This document shows, in pieces, positions 58,090-64,000 of a stretch of DNA of 64,000 nt; position 1 is the first letter of the stretch; each line of letters begins with the position of its first letter. The notes under the pieces are model-generated. The model had not been told where the DNA came from, searched no databases, and saw only the letters and a list, made by a program, of their open reading frames with translations. The translations under genes and the position numbers were made by a program. Origin of the DNA: Sphingomonas jejuensis (GTDB lineage: Bacteria > Pseudomonadota > Alphaproteobacteria > Sphingomonadales > Sphingomonadaceae); the NCBI RefSeq assembly GCF_011927695.1, contig NZ_JAATJE010000002.1, positions 544,001 through 608,000 of the forward strand, given 5' to 3'.

Positions 58090-58884
58090 TTACAGCTCGA
58101 AACCCTCGCCAAGGTACAGGCGCCGTACGCTTTCATCGGCCACCAGCGCGGCCGGACTGCCGGCGAACAGCACCTTGCCGTCGTAGATGATGCAGGCACG
58201 ATCGACGATGTCGAGCGTCTCACGCACATTGTGGTCGGTGATGAGCACGCCGATGTCGCGCCGCTTCAGGTCCTTCACGAGATCGCGGATGTCCGCGATC
58301 GAGATTGGGTCGATGCCGGCGAACGGCTCGTCCAGCAGCATGATCGACGGATTCGCGGCCAGCGCGCGGGCGATCTCGCAACGGCGCCGCTCGCCTCCCG
58401 ACAGCGCCATGGCCGGCGCCGCGCGCAGCCGGGTCAGGCCGAATTCGCCAAGCAGGGTTTCCAGCCGCTCCGCCCGGGCGGCCTTTTCCGGCTCCGACAT
58501 CTCGAGCACCGCGGAGATGTTCTGCTCAACCGTCATGCCGCGGAAGATGGACGTTTCCTGCGGCAGATAGCCGAGCCCCATGATCGCGCGGCGGTACATG
58601 GGGAGCGCGGTGATGTCCTCGCCATCCAGGAGAACGCGGCCGGCATCCGGCTTCACCAGGCCCATGACCGAATAGAAGCAGGTCGTTTTGCCCGCGCCGT
58701 TTGGCCCCAAGAGGCCCACCACCTCACCGCGCCCGACAGTCAGCGAGACGTCGGACAGCACCACCCGCTTGTCATAGGCCTTGGCGATCGACACCACCGC
58801 CAGCCCGCGCGTGCACGCGGCCGCCTCTGCCGCGCCGATCGGCGCGGCATCCGCTGTCGGTTCGATGGTCGTGATGTCGTCCAT
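58090..58884 (-). CDS. lptB: LPS export ABC ATPase LptB
   Basis: ATPase of the LptB2FG transporter. It has 264 residues. Walker [10 protein letters not shown] (60-68), Q-loop YLPQETSIFRGMTVEQN, signature LSGGERRRCEIARAL, Walker B IMLLDEPFAGIDP and the H-loop ITDHNVRETL. About 25 residues at the N-terminus are extra and Ala-rich. lptA/lptC are not in the window. Confidence 0.95.
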   Translation of the reverse strand: MDDITTIEPTADAAPIGAAEAAACTRGLAVVSIAKAYDKRVVLSDVSLTVGRGEVVGLLGPNGAGKTTCFYSVMGLVKPDAGRVLLDGEDITALPMYRRAIMGLGYLPQETSIFRGMTVEQNISAVLEMSEPEKAARAERLETLLGEFGLTRLRAAPAMALSGGERRRCEIARALAANPSIMLLDEPFAGIDPISIADIRDLVKDLKRRDIGVLITDHNVRETLDIVDRACIIYDGKVLFAGSPAALVADESVRRLYLGEGFEL

Positions 58885-59017
58885 GTCGGCTCCGTCTTTG
58901 CGGCGGCACGGTTACCGTGGGGTGAAGATCGCACCGTCTGGCAGGCTTCCTGCATGAAAGCGCCGACAGGGTGAACCCGGATTCGGCGAACGACCGCAGC
59001 GGCGCGCCCGGCAGCGC

Positions 59018-61609
59018 CTAATCGGCCGCCGCCGCCTTTAGCCTGTACAGCGCCTCCAGCGCCTCGCGCGGGGTGAGCGTGTCCGGATCGATCGCGGCGA
59101 GCGCCTCCTTCAGGGGGTCGGGCGCGGCTGCCGCTTCCTGCGCCGCTGCCGCAGCGAACAGCGGCAGGTCATCCAGTCCCGCCGCCACTCCGCCGGTTCG
59201 CGCGCGGCCCGCCTCCAGTGCCCCCAGCACGGTTTTTGCCCGCTGCACCACCGGCGGGGGCAGCCCGGCGAGCTTGGCGACCGCCAGGCCGTAGCTGCGG
59301 TCTGCCGCGCCGGGAGCAAGTTCGTGCAGCAGCACGAGGTCGCCCTTCCATTCGCGCGCGCGGACATGGTGAAGCGACAGCCCGTCGAGCGTGCCCGCAA
59401 GCCGGGTGAGCTCATGATAGTGGGTGGCGAAAAGGCAGCGGCATCGCAGTCGCTCCCCGATCGCCTCCACGACCGCCCAGGCAATCGCGAGCCCGTCATA
59501 GGTCGATGTGCCGCGCCCAACCTCGTCCAGGATGACGAAGCTGCGGTCGGTGGCGCCGGCCAGGATGGCGGCGGTTTCCACCATTTCCACCATGAAGGTC
59601 GACCGTCCGCGCGCAAGATTGTCGCTGGCGCCGACGCGGCTGAAGATGCGGTCCGCCAGACCAAGCGTCGCGCGGGTCGCGGGCACGAAGCTTCCGGCCT
59701 GCGCGAGCAGCAGGATGATCGCGTTCTGGCGCAGGAAGGTGGACTTGCCGCCCATGTTCGGGCCGGTCACCAGCCACAGGCGGCTGTCCGGCGAAAGGCG
59801 ACAGTCATTGCCGACGAAGCGGCCGCCGGCCGCCGTCACGGCCGCCTCCACCACCGGGTGGCGGCCGCCTTCGATCTCAAGGCAGGGATGATCGACCAGT
59901 TCTGGCCGGCACCAGCCCGCCACCGCCGCCTGCTCCGCCAGTCCGGCGGAAACGTCGATGCGAGCCAGTGCGTCGGCCGTGGCGGCGATCGCGCGCGCGC
60001 GGTCGAGCACCAGGCCGAACAGCTCCTCCAGATGCGCGGCCTCCGCAACCTGCGCGTGAGCGCCCGCCTGCAGCACCCGGCTGGCCTGCTCGTGCAGTTC
60101 GGGAGCGTTGAAGCGCACGGCGCCCGCCATCGTCTGGCGGTGCGTGAAGCCGGAGTCGGCCGCCATCAGCCGGTCGGCCGCGCGCGCGGGCACCTCCACA
60201 TGGTAGCCGAGCACATTGTTGTGACGGATCTTGAGCGCGGCGACCCCCGTGTCCGCACGGTACCTCGCTTCGAGAGCGGCGATCGCGCGCCGCCCCTCGC
60301 CACCGCTCGCCCGCAGCGCATCCAGCGCGGCGTCGTAGCCTTGCGCGATGAAGCCGCCCGCCGCAGCGTCGCCGGGCGGCTCCGGGACCAGCGCGCGCGA
60401 CAGGTGATCGGTCAGGGCGGCATGTCCGTCCAGCCGCGGCAGCAGCTCGACCAGGAGCGGCGGGGTGCCGTCGGCCGGCAACAGCGCCGCGAGCCGCCGC
60501 GCGCCGATCAGCCCGTCGCGAAGATGTCCAAGGTCGCGCGGACTGCCGCGACCGGCAGCGACGCGGCCGAGCGCGCGGCCGATGTCGGGAAGCGCGCGCA
60601 GCGCCGTCCGCACGCTCTGCCGGTCCGGGCCATCGGCCGCAAAGCGCGCCACGAGCGCCAGTCGCGCCTCGGCATCCGCCCGGACGGTCAGCGGCGCCGC
60701 CAGGTCCGCCGCCAGCAGCCGGGCGCCCGCGCCCGTGACCGTGCGGTCAACGGCATCCAGCAGGCTTCCGGACCGCGACCCTTGCGCGCTGCGGCAGATC
60801 TCCAGGCTGTCCCGCGTCGCCGGGTCGATCGTCATCCGCTCCGTGCCGACCGGCACCGGCGGCTGCAGGAAGGGCAGGCGCCCGCGCCCGACATGGTCGA
60901 GATAGTCGACCAGCCCCGCCAGCGCCGCCAGGCCGGCATCTCCAGAGTTCGCGATCCCGTCGAGCGGCCCTTCACCAAACAGGGCGCCGAGGCGCGGGCG
61001 TGCGGCCTTTGCCGCGAAGGTCGCGCGGGGCCGCAGGACCGCATCGGCCGGCGCCCCTGCCATCCCGTCCGGCACGATCAGCTCGGCCGCGCCATAACGC
61101 GCCACCAGCCCGTCCAAGGTGTCGCCCGCGCCCACCTCCAGCCGGCCGGTTGAGATGTCCACCGCGGCCACGGCGACGCCGCCGCGTGGGCCCGATGCCG
61201 CCGCAAGCAGCCAGTTGGCGCTGCGCGAATCGAGCAGCGCATCCTCCGTCAGGGTGCCGGCCGTCACCACGCGGACGATGGCGCGTCCGACCAGCGTCTT
61301 GCCGCCGCGCTTCTTGGCCTCTGCAGGGCTTTCCGTCTGTTCTGCCACCGCCACGCGGAAGCCGGCGCGGATCAGCCGCGCCAGATAGCTGTCGGCGGAA
61401 TGCACCGGCACCCCGCACATCGGCACCGGTGCGCCGCCATGTTCCCCCCGGTGCGTGAGCGCGATGTCGAGAGCGGCGGCGGCGGCACGCGCATCATCGA
61501 AGAACAACTCGAAGAAGTCGCCCATGCGGAAGAACAGCAGGGCGTCCGCGGCTTCGGCCTTGAGCGCCAGATACTGCGCCATCATGGGCGTGGGGGCGGG
61601 ATCGGCCAT
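59018..61609 (-). CDS. mutS: DNA mismatch repair protein MutS
   Basis: Mismatch recognition ATPase, 863 residues. The mismatch-binding motif is GDFFELF (F-x-E kept, but Phe instead of the usual Tyr in the middle). The connector, lever and clamp follow, then the ATPase with GPNMGGKSTFLRQ, DEVGRGTSTYDG and FATHYHELT. Divergent from maeB, with a 102-base gap. Start ATG 61609 gives the conserved MMAQYLALKAEA within the first 20 residues. Confidence 0.96.
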   Translation of the reverse strand: MADPAPTPMMAQYLALKAEAADALLFFRMGDFFELFFDDARAAAAALDIALTHRGEHGGAPVPMCGVPVHSADSYLARLIRAGFRVAVAEQTESPAEAKKRGGKTLVGRAIVRVVTAGTLTEDALLDSRSANWLLAAASGPRGGVAVAAVDISTGRLEVGAGDTLDGLVARYGAAELIVPDGMAGAPADAVLRPRATFAAKAARPRLGALFGEGPLDGIANSGDAGLAALAGLVDYLDHVGRGRLPFLQPPVPVGTERMTIDPATRDSLEICRSAQGSRSGSLLDAVDRTVTGAGARLLAADLAAPLTVRADAEARLALVARFAADGPDRQSVRTALRALPDIGRALGRVAAGRGSPRDLGHLRDGLIGARRLAALLPADGTPPLLVELLPRLDGHAALTDHLSRALVPEPPGDAAAGGFIAQGYDAALDALRASGGEGRRAIAALEARYRADTGVAALKIRHNNVLGYHVEVPARAADRLMAADSGFTHRQTMAGAVRFNAPELHEQASRVLQAGAHAQVAEAAHLEELFGLVLDRARAIAATADALARIDVSAGLAEQAAVAGWCRPELVDHPCLEIEGGRHPVVEAAVTAAGGRFVGNDCRLSPDSRLWLVTGPNMGGKSTFLRQNAIILLLAQAGSFVPATRATLGLADRIFSRVGASDNLARGRSTFMVEMVETAAILAGATDRSFVILDEVGRGTSTYDGLAIAWAVVEAIGERLRCRCLFATHYHELTRLAGTLDGLSLHHVRAREWKGDLVLLHELAPGAADRSYGLAVAKLAGLPPPVVQRAKTVLGALEAGRARTGGVAAGLDDLPLFAAAAAQEAAAAPDPLKEALAAIDPDTLTPREALEALYRLKAAAAD

Positions 61610-61711
61610 GCCGCCGCTTAGCCGACCGGCGCGGCCGCATGGAAGCGTCGCGCGCCTTGCCGCCGACGCATCCGGTGGTCAAAGAGGGAGGCGGCATCGG
61701 GAGAGTGGCAA

Positions 61712-63976
61712 GTGAGCGAGGGATCGAACGTCCAGTTCTCCGAACGGGAGGCCCTGAACTTCCATGCCGAGGGACGCCCCGGCAAGATCGAGATCATCGC
61801 ATCGAAGCCGATGGCGACACAGCGCGACCTGTCGCTGGCCTATTCGCCGGGCGTCGCCGTGCCGGTGCGCGCGATCGCTGCAAACCCGGCATGTGCCTAT
61901 GATTACACGGCAAAGGGGAACCTTGTTGCCGTAATCTCGAATGGTACCGCTATCTTGGGACTCGGGAACCTCGGCGCGCTGGCATCCAAGCCGGTGATGG
62001 AAGGCAAGGCGGTGCTGTTCAAGCGCTTCGCCGACGTCGACTCGATCGATCTGGAGCTGGCGACAGAGGACGTCGATCGCTTCATCGATGCCGTGGCGCT
62101 GCTGGAGCCGAGCTTTGGCGGCATCAACCTTGAGGACATCAAGGCGCCCGAATGCTTCATCATCGAGCAGACCCTGCGCGAACGGATGAACATCCCGGTC
62201 TTCCATGACGACCAGCACGGCACCGCCATCATCACGGCAGCCGGCCTGATCAACGCCTGCCTGCTCACCGGACGCGATCTCGGCGACATCAACGTGGTGG
62301 TGAACGGCGCCGGCGCAGCCGCGCTCGCCTGCACCGACCTCATCAAGGCGATGGGCGTGCCATCCGACCGGGTGCTGATCTGCGACCGGCAGGGCGTCAT
62401 CTATCGCGGCCGCACCGACCAGATGGATCAGTTCAAGTCGGCGCATGCGGTGGAGACGGACCGCCGCACGTTGACGGAGGCGCTGGAGGGCGCCGATGTC
62501 TTCCTGGGCCTGTCGGCGGCCGGCGCGCTGAAGCCCGAGATGGTCCGCCACATGGCGCCGCGCCCGATCATCTTCGCGATGGCGAACCCCGATCCGGAGA
62601 TCACGCCGCCGGAGGCCAAGGCCGCGCGCCCGGACGCGATCATCGCCACCGGCCGTTCCGATTATCCCAACCAGGTCAACAACGTCCTTGGCTTTCCCTT
62701 TATCTTTCGCGGCGCGCTCGACGTGCGCGCGACCGGCATCAACGACGAGATGAAGATCGCCGCCGCCAACGCCATCGCGGCGCTTGCGCGGCAGCGCGTG
62801 CCGGAGGAGGTCGCCGCCGCCTATGGCGGTCGTGTTCACAGCTTCGGCCCCGAATACATCATCCCCGCGCCGTTCGATCCGCGGTTGATGGAGGTGGTGC
62901 CAGCCGCCGTCGCGCAGGCGGCGATGGATTCGGGCGTCGCCACCCGCGCGATCGAGGACATGGCGGCCTATCGCCTGCAGCTGCGGTCGCGCCTCAACCC
63001 CACGACCGCCGTGCTGACCCTCGCCTATGAGGCGGCGCGCGCCGCGCCCAAGCGGGTGGTGTTCGCCGAGGGCGAGGAAGAGGTGGTGCTGCGTGCCGCC
63101 ATTCAGTTCAAGGACGGTGGCCTCGGCACGCCCGTTCTGGTCGGGCGCGACGACGTCCATGACCGGCTGCGCAAGCTCGGCGTCGACCGGCCGGAGGACT
63201 ATGAGGTCCACAACAGCCGCGTCTCGCCGCTCGTCCCGCAGATGGTCGATCGCCTCTACGCGCGGCTGCAGCGAAAGGGCTATCTGCGGCGCGAGTGCGA
63301 GCGGATGGTCAACCGGGATCGCAACATCTTCGCCGCGCTGATGCTGGAGCTCGGCGAGGCCGATGCGATGATCACGGGCACCACGCGCACCTTTGCGCAG
63401 TCGCTTCGCGAGGTCAGCCGGGTGATCGGGCACAAGCCCGGGCGGATCGCGTTCGGCATCCACATGGTGGTGCGCCAGTCGCAAACCGTGTTCATCGCCG
63501 ACACCACCGTCAACGAGCGGCCGAGCGCGGCCGAACTGGCCGACATCGCGGAGGAGACCGCCGCCGTCGCGCGCCGCATGGGGCAGGAGCCCCGCGTTGC
63601 CTTCATGAGCTATTCCAACTTCGGCAATCCACCGGGGCGCTGGCTCGACAACATCCGCGAGGCCGTGTCGCTTCTCGATACGCGCGACACCGGGTTCGAA
63701 TATGAAGGCGAAATGGCGCCCGACGCCGCGCTCAACCCGGAGGTGATGAAGAACTATCCCTTCAGCCGGCTGTCGGGCCCGGCCAACATTCTGGTCATGC
63801 CCGGACTCCAGTCGGCCAACATCTCGGCCAAGCTGCTGCGCGAGCTTGGCGGCGGCACGATGATCGGCCCCATGCTCGTCGGCATGGACAAGCCCGTGCA
63901 GATCGCGACCATGTCGTCGACGGCATCCGACCTGCTGACGCTTGCCGTGCTGGCCGCCGCCGGGATCGCGCGGTGA
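61712..63976 (+). CDS. maeB: NADP-dependent malic enzyme (MaeB type, with phosphotransacetylase-like domain)
   Basis: Decarboxylates malate to pyruvate, making NADPH. It has 754 residues: malic enzyme domain (about 1-420, LAYSPGVAVP, VISNGTAILGLGNLG, FHDDQHGTAI, NGAGAAALACTDL) and a catalytically inactive, probably regulatory PTA-like domain (about 430-754, VVFAEGEEEVVLRAA). GTG 61712 follows GGGAG with a suitable spacing. The stop is complete at 63976; the last 24 bases of the window hold nothing I can name. Confidence 0.95.
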   Translation: MSEGSNVQFSEREALNFHAEGRPGKIEIIASKPMATQRDLSLAYSPGVAVPVRAIAANPACAYDYTAKGNLVAVISNGTAILGLGNLGALASKPVMEGKAVLFKRFADVDSIDLELATEDVDRFIDAVALLEPSFGGINLEDIKAPECFIIEQTLRERMNIPVFHDDQHGTAIITAAGLINACLLTGRDLGDINVVVNGAGAAALACTDLIKAMGVPSDRVLICDRQGVIYRGRTDQMDQFKSAHAVETDRRTLTEALEGADVFLGLSAAGALKPEMVRHMAPRPIIFAMANPDPEITPPEAKAARPDAIIATGRSDYPNQVNNVLGFPFIFRGALDVRATGINDEMKIAAANAIAALARQRVPEEVAAAYGGRVHSFGPEYIIPAPFDPRLMEVVPAAVAQAAMDSGVATRAIEDMAAYRLQLRSRLNPTTAVLTLAYEAARAAPKRVVFAEGEEEVVLRAAIQFKDGGLGTPVLVGRDDVHDRLRKLGVDRPEDYEVHNSRVSPLVPQMVDRLYARLQRKGYLRRECERMVNRDRNIFAALMLELGEADAMITGTTRTFAQSLREVSRVIGHKPGRIAFGIHMVVRQSQTVFIADTTVNERPSAAELADIAEETAAVARRMGQEPRVAFMSYSNFGNPPGRWLDNIREAVSLLDTRDTGFEYEGEMAPDAALNPEVMKNYPFSRLSGPANILVMPGLQSANISAKLLRELGGGTMIGPMLVGMDKPVQIATMSSTASDLLTLAVLAAAGIAR

Positions 63977-64000
63977 GCAGGCGGTGAACCAAGGGGTTCA

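Overview
The window is a dense, high-GC stretch of chromosome from an alphaproteobacterium, most likely a sphingomonad (Sphingomonas or a close relative). The reasons are the gene order around hemE and ppsR, the lineage-typical proteins (MmcB, DUF1491, a PEPxxWA-CTERM protein, long-form Hpf, LptB next to RpoN), and the many one- to four-base gene overlaps. Almost all of it is ordinary chromosomal backbone. There is no CRISPR array, insertion sequence, prophage or recognisable tRNA/rRNA, and no gene-free stretch longer than 300 bases.

Layout. 1-2547 (minus): rho, a small secreted protein, hemJ and hemE. 2548-2830: a non-coding gap with two perfect DnaA boxes and one near-match, in the hemE/ppsR position known to be oriC in other alphaproteobacteria. 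2831-8332 (plus): ppsR-maf-aroE-coaE-dnaQ, hpf, ptsN, a thioesterase and DUF1491. 8491-19286: a cell-wall hydrolase, MmcB, a subtilase lipoprotein with a beta-barrel-like C-terminus, an HAD nucleotidase with dapD, a PEP-CTERM protein, TlpA, and an argH-small lipoprotein-lysA-zntB operon. 19305-31836: ppc, an HNH nuclease, gluQ, egtB-egtD (ergothioneine), hydroxyacyl-CoA dehydrogenase, SMR transporter, queuosine-precursor transporter, argB, yggT, folD and marC.

31833-38931 is a membrane-glycan neighbourhood: two large GT-C-like membrane proteins, GtrA, a methyltransferase, and a lower-GC DUF2029-type glycosyltransferase that runs 115 bases into the 3' end of argG and looks acquired. 38965-45394 holds cyclopropane fatty acid synthase, a Tat-exported molybdopterin oxidoreductase with its cytochrome b, glutathionyl-hydroquinone reductase, rlmN, an IalB-like protein and an outer-membrane barrel followed by the only textbook intrinsic terminator. 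45507-51245 holds dnaN, recF and gyrB, interrupted by an opposite-strand secreted protein. 51340-53337 holds a SWIB protein, an iron-type alcohol dehydrogenase and a thioesterase. 53334-56454 is a two-gene unit: a TbpB-like surface lipoprotein with a roughly 300-residue Pro/Thr/Ser/Ala stalk, followed by its probable translocator, a Slam (DUF560) protein. 56549-63976 holds rpoN, lptB, mutS and maeB.

The most interesting system is the surface-lipoprotein apparatus. The Slam/TbpB-like pair and the distant subtilase (NalP-like in architecture) both encode lipoproteins whose mature N-terminus is a Cys followed by six or seven glycines, then V-(N/Q)-S-T-P and a Pro-rich linker. This suggests a shared surface-export signal and perhaps a protease-substrate relation, as known for NalP in Neisseria. 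Product calls rest on reading the translated sequences by eye; no database search was run.
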